DNA of 64,000 bases, from positions 13,982,915 through 14,046,914 of the forward strand of contig ML661885.1 in NCBI GenBank assembly GCA_007570785.1. The letters are read 5' to 3'. The translations under genes and the position numbers were made by a program. The DNA comes from Antilocapra americana (taxonomy: Eukaryota > Chordata > Mammalia > Artiodactyla > Antilocapridae). Below the pieces are notes generated by a model. It was not told the DNA's origin. It ran no database searches and saw only the letters and a list, made by a program, of their open reading frames with translations. Shown here piece by piece: positions 10,951 to 23,749 of the stretch (positions are counted from its first letter, which is position 1; the number at the start of each line of letters is the position of its first letter).

Positions 10951-11159
10951 GGGCTTCCCTGGTGGCTCAGTGGTAAAGAATCCTCCTGCCAAGCAGGAGA
11001 CATGGGTTCAGTCCCTGGGTTGGGAAGATCACCTGGAGCGGCATGGCAATCCACTCCAGTATTCTTGCCTGGGAAATCCCATGGGCAGAGGAACCTGCCA
11101 AGCTATAGTCACTAAAGAGTAGGACAAGACTTGCTGACTAAACAATGACAAACAACAAC
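10951..11159 (+). mobile_element. Bov-tA SINE with TSD
   Basis: Complete element from GGGCTTCCCTGG to the tail 'gacaaacaacaac'. It is flanked by the 9-bp target-site duplication TGGGTGAAG at 10942-10950 and 11160-11168, which fixes both ends. Confidence 0.95.
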
Positions 11160-11168
11160 TGGGTGAAG

Positions 11169-14100
11169 AGGACTTCAGGTAGAAGTCAATACATTGAGGA
11201 ATTATGATAACCCCATACCTTGTCCAAATAGAAACATTATACAAATCAGCCAGTTGATGAGGATGGCTTTGCCTTTTTAAATTCATTGCTTATCATTTCT
11301 ACCCATTCACAAATATAAGGAATTTCCATAACATAAAGTGAATCCAGAATCTTTTAAAGCATAGGTGATCAGAAATATTATTTCAACAGCGAGCAAAGAG
11401 TAACCCCAAACTACCAAATATGTATCTGCTAAGACCTCATCAAAGCCAATTAAAGTTTGTCTTGTTAGACTACAGGCTTATTTATTTGAAAATCATATTT
11501 TGAAAAATCAGTATAACTCAAGTAAAATATAATCTAAAATGTTTATGTTTTAATACAAGGAGTAGTTTAATCCTTAGCCTTAGTCTTTTCTTTAAAATAT
11601 ATATATATATATATACACACATAGAACAACTTTGAACTCAAATGTCCTACCATTTTATTTTTTCAACTTCTGGAAGCCTCGATTCATATGGCCCCTGGAT
11701 AAAAACAGATCTAAATTTTGAACCAGTTTCTGAGCTTGAAGGTGTGGGGAATTAGTTCATTATTACTCTTTCAGAAATGCCCAGTATTTAAAATATTGGA
11801 AATCCCAGATTCAGACGATAGAGTCATATTTAGAATTTTCTTTTAAGGAAAATTGTTATTTGGGCAAAGTACATTTATTTCAGCACAGTATACAAACTCT
11901 TCATATTCTCCAAAACAGGAGTAGCAGGAGCCAATTTATCGAGTATAATGTATTCCAGACACTTGCTGGAATAAACAATGTTCTTGAGCCCCTCAGATGC
12001 ATAGCCAGTAGGGAGCTGTTGACTACTTGAGGTTTTTGCACATCTCTCAGCCAAATCAGAAATCCAAATCCCAAATCAGTCACAGGCACACAGCATGGAT
12101 TTACAGTCCTGCCTGGGTGTAGGGTCACAATCTGCAAATGAATTATACCACCCAAGATAGGTTTATTTTTGACATAAAATATGCTTTTTTTTTTCACTTG
12201 ACATGAATGCAACTATGAATAAAATTTTCAATAAGAACGTAAATGTCTTTTGGAACACAAGCCAAAATCCAATAAAACATATATTCACAATTCTCCATTT
12301 GAAGCTACATGAGAGTTTATATTCCTCTATTGATGTATATATAGAGATATATTTATCTTCTGGATTGCCATGGGAGTAACTAGTAAATGCCATAAGGACT
12401 CAATTATGTATCTGTTGGTTTATATTGAACTTAGAACATTCAGCTGTTTACATGTCATAAAATGCTAATCCTAACTGCTGGCCTAACCTACATTGTGTGC
12501 AATAAAAATTTAAAAAATGAGAAAGTTTTTTTGCACAAAAATTCCTTAAATGTAGAGTTATACTGTGGCTTATGGCATAAATATAGAACACATGTGACAG
12601 AAATGTACATCGATATCTGAATCCTCAAACTTTCAAATACAGATCCACAGAAGGCAGAGGGCAAAAATCAACAGGAGTTTTATAGTTCTTTGAGCATTTG
12701 TATTCCGCCTATACTGACAGGTATGTTATGAGTAGTCCTGATTCAAAGACCTCTCTCACACAGCCCACATGTGTTTAAACATTCCTTTGTCATTTAGTTT
12801 GGCAGTGTAATTTCATCTAGAAAATATCATCAAATGCACCAAATGGGAGTTTTCATAAGGAAAATGAAGATCCAGCCAACAAGTTTAGATTGAGATTTAC
12901 CTCAGAGCATCAGGGAGAGAGGACTGGACGGTATGGAAACAGCCAAGAGTGAAGCCAACTCTCCAGGTATGAGTTGGAAATGCTCTTATGTACAGGAACC
13001 ATTAAAAAAAAAAAGTCATTTCCCCCTTGCCCTGGCCCCTCTTCTTTCACTCAGTTAAATCACTGAGTACCATGAGGAAGCATGTTAATTCCTTGAGTGT
13101 AGAGTGTATCCGAAAGCATCAGAATTATTATTCCAAGAAAAGTTATGCATGTGACTCAAGACATGGTCCCTACACCCTAGGACCTTTATAGAAAGTGCAC
13201 GTCTTTTTTAGTCTACTGGAATATCTTAAAATCTGAAAGTTAAATGTCAATGCCTATTGCTCCCTTAAAAAAAAAGAAAAAAACTATATGAGATAAAACA
13301 GGGAAAAGTCTACTCACTACCCGGGAACTTATTACATGAGCCATAAATTTTTGACCTTTCCATCCAATTTCTTGTTACATTAGAATTGGTTTTCTAAACC
13401 ATGCTGACTCATGTTAGGAAATACATTTCCTCCTATCGAGACTTCTTAACATCATCAAATTCTTTAATCACACCAGGGATTTTGGAAGTATGCAGTAAGA
13501 GGACCTGGGGTAAAGGGAACAAATTTAAGTTTACTTTTATCTTCATGCACTTTTAGCTTAGGACAGCAAGTGAGGGGTGCAAGGCTAGGATTCTTGGCCA
13601 GGTTGCTACTAAAGACCTACAGATAATTTTCAGGTGATATTTCACCTGTATCCTTTGTCTCATAAATGTTTACTATGGCAAACTTTATAGTACATTTGAC
13701 TAATTTTTAAAAAGCACGTATATTTTGTTGATTTTTTTCTTTTTAGGTGAGTCTTCCAAAGTGATTGAGATGCAATCCTGCATATTTCATTTGCCTGTTT
13801 TTCTTCTCTCTCTCTTTTTTTTTATCATCTTTCTCTCTTGGCACATACATACTTTTCACTGTCAACCACTGCTGTAGGTGGAGCTTTCCTGAGCTTCCAG
13901 TTTGCTTTTATTCAGATCATTCTACTTGTTAACATATCCACTTGGAAGCTGCCTTTACCTTTACAAAGAGAGGATATCTAATAAGTGCTCTGGGGAATAT
14001 GATTTCTCAATGTGGAAGTCACTGGTTTCTCTCCCTAGCCCGAAGGCAATGGCCTGACTGTTCCTTTTACGTTCCTATAATATCAGATGACAAGCATCAG

Positions 14101-15950
14101 ATTTATTCTTTTTTCTCACAACTAAGAAATGTAAGAAATAGCACCTCTTCCTCCAAGGATAAAATTGCCGGTGCATTTTTAAAACATCCAACACAACTGT
14201 TCCTTCAGTATAGTCTGGAACAGAACTGTATGCTTCATAAGTAAACTCTAATGGCCAGTGGAATGGAAATATTTGGTAGCTTGACTAATGAAGAGTATGG
14301 AGTAGGACCTCAAGTTTATGACTTCTAGATTATATTTCCCCAGACCTATTGCTTGTACTTATCTAGGTTAAATCTCATTTGCTATTTCCTGACCACATAG
14401 TTGGCAGATAGCTGATAGTATTTTTATTGACTTTAGGTTTACAGTTGTAAATTACTGTTTAACTTTTAAAAAAATCTATTCCATGTTGTGAGTTCTATTG
14501 TCATGCAAAAATAAAACTCAACAGTTTACTTTGACTTCAGAAAGCCCAGGATAAGAAAGCTTGAATTCATTGAAAAGAGGTAACATAAAGGGTTATTCTA
14601 TATATGTATAGATTGTGGACTGAGGCCCATTTAGATGAAGCAATCATCTCTTTCTTAGCCAACAGTACGCCTGAAGAATAACACCAGAGGTAGCTGTAAA
14701 GATAATTTTCTAACTGCCTTGCCTTGCATGCAAAGCCAAGTACCATCTAAGTGCCAAATTTAGTGCCAAAGGAGTAGTGAAAGGAAGAAAGCAAACTATC
14801 CATTGTTTGTTTGATAAGCATAAAATATTTAGAATGAGGAAAATTATGTTTCCAACACTGCAGTTGTCTTTATTTCTTAACATGTAACAAGAGGCATTGA
14901 GGAGATGTTCTAGATAATGAAAACCTACTGTGTCCTTGAACATTAGTCAGATATTCAGATCTGAACTGCTGATTGAAGTTGACTTCTTTTGTTCCTATTT
15001 TTATTTATGCCTGTTTTTTTCCTTTGTTTTGTTTTATTCTTTGCCTCCATGTGGTTTCTCTCCTAACAGCAGACATTTTGTTTGCTTGCTTTGTTTTGCT
15101 AGAGTATTCTATTTTATCAAATGTTTGATAGCTTAAGCTATCCTTCAAGGAATAACATTTTACATTGCTTTGTGCATCATTTAAACCAGTGCTTTTATGT
15201 AATATTAAATCTATAAATTAAATGAATCAGAGCCAAACCCCATGATCTTTATAGTAAATATGAAAGGAAGGAGTCTGAAAGATAAATTTCATCATTCATT
15301 TTTCAGAACACACAGCATACTGACAACTCATGGCAACTTTCCTCTAAAAGCTTTGTTCCAAGATTTCATGTTTTAATTTGCTGTAGATTCTGAAGCAAAT
15401 GGTGAGCCAAATAATTTTCCTAAATCTAACACGATATAGATATTTTCCTTCAAATCATAAAACTGATTTATATAGGCAAGAGGAAAACTCAAACCACTTC
15501 ACAATCAGCTAAGGAAACCACTGATGATCAGCTGGGAAAAAATGTTTGTTGGAGTGAAAAAGGAGTTATTCTCCCTTATGTAAGAAAACAAGATCGCTGT
15601 GGTCCCTGCAGTGTGCCTGCTTATAGCAATTTTTCATCTTTGTTGTTATACAAAATTGCTCAGCAGTCTCAAGTCACTTATTCAATAGGTTTGGGTGTCT
15701 TTCCAGTACCGTGGGGAATTCTGAAGTGCAATCAGATGCAATGATATCATAGGAGGTAAAATGCACCAGTGAGCGTTTACCTGTACCCTGTGCGGTTAAA
15801 AGTGGACTTGCCGCGAGGCCAGGCACAGGGGGGTATGAATGCATGTTGAAATTTAAACGTGAGCTAGAAATGCTGATCAAACCGATTGCCTCTGAAAGAG
15901 GGGTTCCCTGTTCAAGAATTACTGCGACTGTAGCTGCAAGGATCAAACGT
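11169..15950. other. Repeat-poor unique sequence
   Basis: About 4.8 kb of AT-rich sequence in which I recognise no SINE, LINE or LTR, only a (TA)n run at 11597-11615. No supported coding frame. It is the left part of the 15-kb repeat-poor block discussed in the findings. Confidence 0.55.
11597..11622 (+). repeat. (TA)n/(CA)n short tandem repeat
   Basis: Alternating TA run followed by ACACACAT. Confidence 0.9.
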
Positions 15951-15959
15951 GGATGACTC

Positions 15960-16430
15960 ATTTGACGTGAAAATGGAGCTAGGAAGCTTGAAAACAGGGA
16001 CAGTCTGAAAGAGCTAGAGGTCCCGCGGGTGGGTCTGCGGCGACGTAGGAGGAATCGCAGGACCAAAGACCCTGAAACGACTTGAACTCGGTTCAGAGAG
16101 TTAAGCGAAATTCACCTCAGGTAAGAGGATTTTCTTTGCCGATTTCGCCTTCACGTTACGGAAGTCTAGCTTCTTTCCTAAGATGCGTCTTTTTCTTCCA
16201 GCCCAGGACGCTGCACATTTGGACTGGATGCTGTCTCGAAAAAGCCGGGAGAGACTCTGGGTTGCTGGGGCTGTGTGCGGGCGCGTCTGGTCGCTCTGCC
16301 TGCTGCCTCTGCAATTCGATTTCAGGCCCCCTTTCCCCCCTCGGCATTATTTTTCTGAAGACTTGAGAGGGGGGAAAAAGTATATAAGAAACTCGAGAAG
16401 AGACTCTGGGATGTAGAATCGCACACGTGG
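15960..16430 (+). promoter_or_regulatory. Candidate promoter and first-exon region
   Basis: CpG-containing sequence holds a consensus 5' splice site, CAG|GTAAGAG, with the exon end at 16120 and intron start at 16121. About 260 bp downstream lies a canonical TATA box, TATATAAG, at 16381-16388. The two features need not belong to the same transcript: the TATA box could drive a start near 16412, and the splice donor could close an upstream noncoding exon. No recognised coding sequence. This is inferred from motifs only. Confidence 0.35.
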
Positions 16431-17775
16431 CCCTGCAAATTGGATGGGAGGGTGGGGGAAGTGGGGAGGAGAGAAGTGAAACTAGAAATGATGGTACTGC
16501 TTTAGAATTCGAGAATCTCCCTTCTTCTCTCTCAGTACATATACATTTTTGGTTCTTCACAGCTGCCCGTATCCAATAGGTGTGGAAGAGCGACCGCGAT
16601 GCGTCTACGGACCTACATGTTGCCCGCGCTGTGGGGATTTTTCCTGGGAACCTCAGAAACGGATGCTGCTCTCGAGGCTGTTTCCAAGTAGGAGTAGATT
16701 ATTTCCCCCCGAAGACTATGAACAGCTCCTTTGTCCAAATCCAAGATACAGAAATGCATAGCCTCCTTCAAACAGGACATTAGAACCTCATTTATTTAGA
16801 GTCCCGAAGCCCTGGAGTATCAGAGGAGTAAAGATGAAAAGATACCTTTAGGATATGTTCTGGGTGGCTAAACAGGTAGGCAGATGATAAAAAGAGTGTC
16901 TTTCTTCTGGAAGCTGTTTTGCTTCAGAATTTACCCTCTTCTTGCTAAAAGTATACATAATTGTTAACAGAATTAAAAGACAAACTTTTGTCCATATAGA
17001 TGCGCCATTTGATCAATAAAACCGAACACTAACTTCCTTTGGGAAGGTAAGTTAAATCAAAGTGCTACCGCTTATATCTCAATCAAGATTCAAGAAAAAT
17101 TTCTCCCTCCCTAAGAACGTTCAGTATTGTTTTTCTTTTCTAACATAAGTTCAGTTCAACAAAAGATGTTAACCAGATTGTAACGAAAACTCTGCAAGAT
17201 GTAAATGTTCAAAGAAAGAAATTCTAGATTGATTATATTCTGGGACCGCAATTATTACTAAATATCACTATAGCAGAGGAACCAGAGGCCCTGAAAGTAG
17301 GATTCTAAGGGGGGAGGGGTGGGGACAGGGGGAGGCTTTGGAGAACTTCCCCCCAATTAAAGAAAGGGGGAAGAAAAACTGTATAAAATGTAAATGCAAT
17401 AAATTGAGTTGAATTTTATTTTTCCAGGGTTAAAATATGTATTTAGTAGGTTTTGAAGGCCAATTACCAATTCATAAATGTATCTGAATAAAAATTCGAG
17501 AGCAAATGCCAAATGCTTGTGGCTTATGTAAACGACATAAAATCACGGGGTTTTTTATATCTAGATGGATCGTGGACGGATATAAAATGAAAGATAAAAT
17601 AAGTTGTTATGGCTTGTCGTGGATTTTCGTGTGCTTATTAATTTCCTTAAGTTTCCAACTGTTTGCATTTACAAACATTTGACTAATATTCTAAGCTGCT
17701 GAAACTACAACAGACACTGTTTCCCTACCCCCCCTTCTCAGAAGTACATGGGAAAAGATCACCGAAGAGATACTT
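16431..17775. other. Repeat-free unique sequence
   Basis: No interspersed repeat seen. It contains the G-quadruplex motif at 17309-17332 and AT-rich flanks with many TAAT-type cores. No coding support. Confidence 0.5.
17309..17332 (+). other. G-quadruplex motif
   Basis: GGGGGG-A-GGGG-T-GGGG-ACA-GGGGG: four runs of at least four G with loops of one to three bases, about 450 bp upstream of CpG island 2. Confidence 0.8.
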
Positions 17776-19030
17776 CTAAGTGAGGCGCGTCCTCGCCGCC
17801 AGGTCTCAAACAATGGGTAGTGGTTGGCCACCTCTGCAAGGACGCTGAGTGTGGGGGCAGGACGCGAGGGGACTTCAGCAGCCGGCTGCCGTCCCTCCTC
17901 CTTCGGAGGCTTCGAATAACACCCACCCAGCACCATTCTTGGGGTGTTAGGAGGGGAAAGGACAAGGCTTGTTGGGGAGGGAGAAGTGGGACATGGGATG
18001 TGATTTTTACCCCGTCTCGGTGAGGAAGAGTGGCTCAGGAAAGCCCTCTGGGACTGACGGATCCCCCGGAAGGTTAAGAGGGTCTGCACCGAGGCCTGCC
18101 TGCAGGTCGCTCCGGCCGGCGGTGGCTCTGGCCGCGAGCGACCGGGGCTGGGAAACCCGCTGCCTCCCCAGCGGCGCCTATTACCAGCAGCTGCTTCTGC
18201 TTAGCCCTCCAAGGATCAGTTTGCCCCAACCCACGGCCTCTCTCGGGGCTCCATCTCCTCCCACCCCTCCCTTTCCTTCCCCGCCTCCACCCCCTCCCCC
18301 AGCCGCCAGCGCCAACTCCACAGCCGTCCGGCCCGCCGACGCCGCAGCGGAGACGCGCGCTCAGGTTCCAAGCTCTGGGATGCGGGAGCTGGGGGGAGGG
18401 CGCGTGAGGAGCAAGCCAGGAGGACCCTGAGACTTGAAGCCCACGAGGGAGGTTAGAAGAGGGCGTAGTGGCGGTGATATTAGGAGAACGCCGGCGGGTA
18501 GGGAGCCGGCCGAGGCTCGCGCCTCTCGCCGGCCGAGGCGCTGCGAAGGCGCAGGATGCCTGTGCGGGAGAGGCGGGTTCGAACCCTGCCCATCACCTGT
18601 CCGGGAGATCGAACGCGCCGAGAGGATGTGGGGCGCGGCTGCCTCGGCGCGGGCTTCGGGGGAGCTTGGGAGCAGCTTGCTCCGCCAGTGCGCGCGGTGA
18701 CCCCCCCAAAGGCACGGCTCACCGGGGCGGCCCCCTCCCTCGTCCTCTAACTCCACTTCCAGCTTGGGCTAGAGACAGACACCCCCGAGGCGAGAGCAGG
18801 CGCTCACCAAGGTTCGGTGGTAACTGGGACAGGAAAGCCGACGCTGCTCGGGGGGGCGCCGCGATGAGCGCGGGACGCAGGGCTCTGCAGCGCCGCGCGG
18901 CGCAGGCCGCCACCGGCCACCGCGGTGCTCCTGGCTCCGCGGACTGGAGTCGGTGGTTCTTCCAGCGCCGGGCGAGCAAGAGAGCCTTTTGGTGAGGACC
19001 GGCCGGGCCTCTGGCCCCAGGCTGTAAAAG
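17776..19030. promoter_or_regulatory. CpG island 2
   Basis: CpG-dense, GC-rich sequence, strongest at about 18080-18990. A plus-strand splice-donor match, TTTTG|GTGAGG, lies at 18991/18992 near the downstream edge, compatible with a first exon that ends there. A 175-codon plus-strand frame (18468-18995) runs to this site but is Arg/Ala/Gly-rich with no domain I recognise. An untranslated or lncRNA first exon is as likely as a coding one. Promoter activity is inferred from composition. Confidence 0.75.
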
Positions 19031-19768
19031 GGCCTAATGCCGGCCGACTGGCTGGCTGCACAGGCCTATTCTGACACCGAGAATGGTCAGACAAGGAAGG
19101 ATGCGCCTCTGAAGAGTTTTTACCTAGGTGTGCCGTGGGATTTTGGAAAGCAAGCCTGCGGTGGCTGCGATGCATTCGATTCCCTCACCTTCGTACTGCT
19201 GTTTTCCCGGCTTACCACCAGGAAGAGCAATATCTTGCCTGCCTAGAAGTGACCGTAGCTAAGGGCCTTCTCCCCGCCCACCGCCGAGAGTAGGGGCTCA
19301 TCGGTCAGCCGAGGGCACACACATTCACTCCAGTGTCCTATTTGACAGGGGGAAGGGGTCTCAGCGACCTTGTAGTTATCCAACCCTGCAGCTGTGCGGA
19401 AGAAGAAATGACATTCGGAGGAGTCCAGGTTGACTCGGCTGTATGCCTAGCCTCTGGAATAACGTCTAGCGTGGGGCGAACCATCAGTCATTGTGTGATC
19501 AATGAATGATACCCAACCAGGTGGTCGAAGACTCAGGACTCGAACCGAGATATGACTCCCAGTGTATCCCCTTTAACAGAAGCTTAACCATGTGCCGAGT
19601 CGTTTCCGGCCCAATCCCACCCGTGTTCCGAGGCCAGATGCACCCCTGTCCACAGATTCCAGCGAACCGAACCCTTCGCTCTTTCTTACTGATCTTGAAG
19701 AGTCCATGATCTCCAGCCCCCAACCGCACCCCACCTCGGTTTTCATTCCGCAGTTCTGCGGACTGTGG
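19031..19768. other. Unique CpG-containing flank
   Basis: Intermediate GC content with scattered CpG, probably the shore of CpG island 2. No repeat or recognised gene. Confidence 0.45.
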
Positions 19769-19882
19769 GGCTTCCCTGGTGGCTCAGATGGTAAAGAATC
19801 TGCCCGCAAGGTGGGAGACCTGGGTTCGATCCCGGGTCAGGAAGATCCCCTAATGCTGTGGGCAGCATCGGAAAAAAAAAAA
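19769..19882 (+). mobile_element. Short Bov-tA-type SINE (head only)
   Basis: The tRNA-like head GGGCTTCCCTGGTGGCTCAG with a near-consensus pol III B box (GGTTCGATCCC) is followed by 'gtcaggaagatcccc', a short 3' sequence and an A11 tail. It lacks the Bov-A body found in the other copies. It is the only clear SINE between 11.2 and 26.8 kb. Confidence 0.85.
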
Positions 19883-22800
19883 GTGCCGCAGCAGAAAATT
19901 CCAAGGAGTAAAATCTCTCTCTCCTTGGTCGCCTTTCTCCTTTAAGAATACCACCCCATCCCCGTCTTTTGGCGACCTTAACCTTGGTCAAGGTTCGTTT
20001 CAGGGCAGGGTTGGAGCTTTTAAAGGCCGTTTGGGGGAGGCTCTGGGATCTCCTCCCTCCCCCACAGTGAACATGCAATCTAAGTGGAACAAAATTCAGC
20101 GCGCAGTGCAAAGACCTCTGCCTTCCACCTCACAGCCACACTCCAACTGTTGCCCTGAGCTAAATCCTCTTAGAATTTCTGGGGTCACCATTTCTCTGCG
20201 GGAGTTGTGGGACACAGTCCCTAGGTGGGGGAAACGAGAACAGGCGCTGGAAAGCGCGCAGCAGCCCAGACTACCAGATCTCTGCTTTTGGGGGCTCTTT
20301 CTGCAAAGGCAGTGAGCAGGCGGAGCTAGATGCAGTCAAATAACGCCCAGTTACCACTCACTGGAGAAACGCTTTGGCTAAAGCGTTTGAGAGGCTGTGA
20401 TTCTTCTTGGCCGGCCAGGTGCCACCCGAAGACCAATGGGGCTTTTTCCCTAGAGGGTGGATATGCCAGTTTTATGGAGATGGAGAGAGATGTGGGGGCA
20501 TTTGCGAAATTTAGATCCGTAGCTTACAAACCACTTTCTAACAGTAAAGTGTGTGCAAAACTCGACACATTGGAGCAGCCCCTGAGGGTAAGGCCCACAG
20601 GACTCGGCATATTAAAGTGCAATGATCATTGAATGAATAAGGATCGTTTGCAATAATAGCAGTCACGTTTTCCTCTGAGCCCTCAGCAGCTACCATCTTC
20701 CTTGTTTTTAAGACTGCTGTGGGACCCTCGCAAATAATTTCAATTTCATGATTACCAACCTATCGAATGAGATACGGATAAAGTCTGACGTTGTGGTTCC
20801 TTCAAACACTGTTACCGATATTTTCTGAGATTAACTCTGCTCATTGTGACCACACAAACAGGAATCCCTATTTATATTCACAATTAAAGGATGTAAAATA
20901 CAGTCATTCTTGACAGTGGAAAGAAACTGGCTTCTTTGGAATAAAAAAAAATGGCTGGAAGAGATACTCCCAGATCTCTTTACCAATAATACATTTGGGC
21001 AATACATAGTGTCTAGGGAATAGGTCATTGTAGCAGAGAAATCATAGCAATAACACTATTTACATGATGCAGCTATTTAAAAAAAAAATACCCCCAAATC
21101 TATTGCTGTACCTTTGTGTCCTCACAGGAACCCTTCATCTCTCCATTTTCTAATTTTAGTAAAAGTTCCAGAAAATATTACAAATCATTAAGGAAAAAAA
21201 TGAATAATGGGATTTTCAAAGGCTAGCTGTAGACATGTGCAAAGCTCACGTTTTCCCGAGATCAAACTTTTGCTGTCCCTTCTGTTACAATTTAAACTTG
21301 AAAGAATATTTATAGGTAATCTGAAATTTTAGTCCCACATCTCTCAACAAAGAGATTTTGTTTCACCTCTACCATATAAAACTAAAGTCAGGATATTTTT
21401 GCAAGATGAGATTTTTTTTTTTCACTTCCACCTTTTAAAGCCACACACTTTGTCTTCCTAGTCTATTTCCAAGTATACTTCAAGCAAGCATTGTCAATAT
21501 GTGAGTTGAAGCAATATAAAGACAAATCTCCTCTTAACCAGCCATTCCATGGAGTCTGCGGGGATGCACAGCACTGTTAATTCCTCTGAGCTCCATCTGT
21601 GGGAATGACGAAACCCAGCCATTATGGAAGATTATGAGGTTAAATTAATTTGGTTCTTCCATTATACTGCAGTCTTTTGGAGATGCTTGCCATTTTCCCT
21701 TTAAATGTCATTATTTCTAGATCTAGTTAGCAGCTGATGCAATTAAAGAGGATATAATGCTAATTTAACAATACAAATAACACTTTCTGTCATGTATGTT
21801 GAAAAGATGCACTGAAGAGAGGACCAGCCACATTGTACCTGCCTGCCATAAACAGCCAATGTAACTTGTGCTTTAAAAGAATAAAATAAAATCAGCCAGT
21901 GTGCATTGGATTCTTCAGTGAATTCTTGAATCAATACTTTTGTTTCATGTTTTCATGTTCTCAGTAATGTTAACGTATCCAGTTACAAACTCTTGCCAGT
22001 AAGAAAGAAAATATGCCCTGCTGTGTACCCTTCTAAACATTCTTAAAGACTCATGCTTTCTTTTCATTTGGAATTATGATTCTGATTGTCTGCTGTATCT
22101 TTGCAATCTTCAATAGATAATAAGTAGACACACTTAATTCCCTAAGTTAATCACCTGAGTTGAAAACCCAGTCATATTAGCAGACCCAATAATATCTCTG
22201 ATCTTGTGCAAAAGGGGCACATATAAGTACAAAAATAGCATTAATTATGATATTTATTCTGCCACTGCAGAAAGAGATCAGAAAGACCAGTAGGCTAATG
22301 ATCTATACAGCAAGTATTAAAAACAGATGTAGTCCTGTTGCATTACAGAGTAAGAATGATTCTTACTAGGTGTTAAACTGCACATTCCTAATAAAAGGAA
22401 ATGCAATTTAATTTTTTTTATTCTTTTCAGTCTTTCAAGAATTATTTTATTAGCTGTATACTTAATAAAAACTTCGGTAATTCAGTAGCCAACATTTCTA
22501 GCAAACAGATCACAGATCATAAATAAAAGCCCTTTTGTCCACACACACATACAAAAACCACCACTTTTGTTTTCTTTGCTTGAGGTATTTTCAGCCTTTT
22601 CCTCTGTTTCCTACGAAATGGCTAAACGCTTTAAATTGTTTGTAAGGGATAGGAGATACGATTTGGCTTGTTGAAGTCACAGCCCGTCTAGGCGCAGCAG
22701 ATTCGCCTTTGGCCTTATGCAATTCATGGATTTTTCTTGACGGGTAGAAGGACGATGCAGTCGATTACCAGTCGGAGCGACCTCAGTTCAGAGATTTATG

Positions 22801-23450
22801 GCCAAGACGTGAGGTTGCCACCCCTCCCTCCTCCACCCCGGGGTGCCTGAGTTTGGGCCAACTTGACACTGGTGCATTTCCTGAGGGGTGTGCGGCCTCC
22901 GACGAATCCCAGGTGAAGGCAGCTGGCCGTCAGGGATGCTGAAGTCCACAGAGAACGCGTGCCCGGTAACTGTTGGATCAGGCAGGCACCCGCAGACGGC
23001 GAGAGCAAATAAAGCTGCCTCTGATTCAAGATCTTAAATCCTTGTCCCAAATGGGCGTGAAAACCTTTAAGGGGTATCAGTAGCCCGAGAATCTAAAAGT
23101 GCAAGTATATTTCGAACTGGGAACGTCTCTAGTTCATGGATATTTACAATTTAGGAAATGGTAATTGGGTTGAGATTAGAGGACAGAACAATTAAGTCTA
23201 AAAGAGTCCAGCTAACTAAAATTTCTCGTAAATATTGCACTACACTATCCCGAAGTGCCACCAGCGATCAGAAAACCACGCCTTCCGCACTATCATTTTT
23301 TCCATCTTCTCTCTTAGGTCAGTGGTCCCAAGTCGACATTGTTTGTTAATTTCAGAAAACAGGATCTAGATTTGGGACCTTGGAAAGCTTTATTCTTCTT
23401 CCACTACTGGAGACTGAATTACTAAGACCGAGGTTGTCAGATAGGAGTGG
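19883..23450. other. Repeat-free unique sequence
   Basis: About 3.6 kb with no recognised interspersed repeat. CpG is mildly enriched at about 22660-23060. AT-rich parts (for example 21630-21790) carry E-box CAGCTG and TAAT-type cores, the texture of conserved noncoding DNA, but conservation cannot be judged from one sequence. No coding frame is supported. Confidence 0.5.
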
Positions 23451-23453
23451 GAT

Positions 23454-23590
23454 GGGGAGGGAGGGAGAGAGAGAGAGAGGAGGGGCAAATTCTTTTAAAA
23501 TGTAAGCCTGTACCTCCCTCCCTCCCTCTCTCCGAGGAAGGGGGAGCTATAAAATTCTCCTCAGCACACGCATAAATTGTATTTTGCTGA
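23454..23590 (+). promoter_or_regulatory. Candidate TATA promoter with purine/pyrimidine tracts
   Basis: A polypurine tract (GGGGAGGGAGGGAGAGAG..., 23454-23482) is followed about 30 bp later by a polypyrimidine tract (CCTCCCTCCCTCCCTCTCTCC, about 23513-23533) that is largely its reverse complement, and then by TATAAAAT at 23548-23555. The layout suits a core promoter with a GA-rich upstream element. There is no transcript evidence. Confidence 0.3.
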
Positions 23591-23749
23591 AAGTTTTAAT
23601 ACTTAATTTAAAGTCAAAGGATATTTTTTTGACCATTTTAGCTCTTGCAGTTCATCTGGGAGAAAATCCAGGTGCCAAATTTAATGTAATTCAGTAAAAT
23701 TTTCCAGCATAGCCTTACTAAAGGCAAACATCTTGAGTGGAACAGGTAC

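Noticed and set aside
15674..16066. 130-codon minus-strand frame
   Set aside because: No domain or homology recognised. Its position next to CpG sequence is not enough to call a gene.
18575..18590. tRNA-like T-arm (GGGTTCGAACCCTGCC) in CpG island 2
   Set aside because: The sequence 5' of it does not supply a matching acceptor stem or D-arm, so it is a chance B-box-like string and not a tRNA gene.
18468..18995. 175-codon plus-strand frame ending at the splice-donor match
   Set aside because: No recognisable protein family, biased composition, and overlapping frames of similar length on both strands. Kept only as a possible exon in the CpG-island entry.
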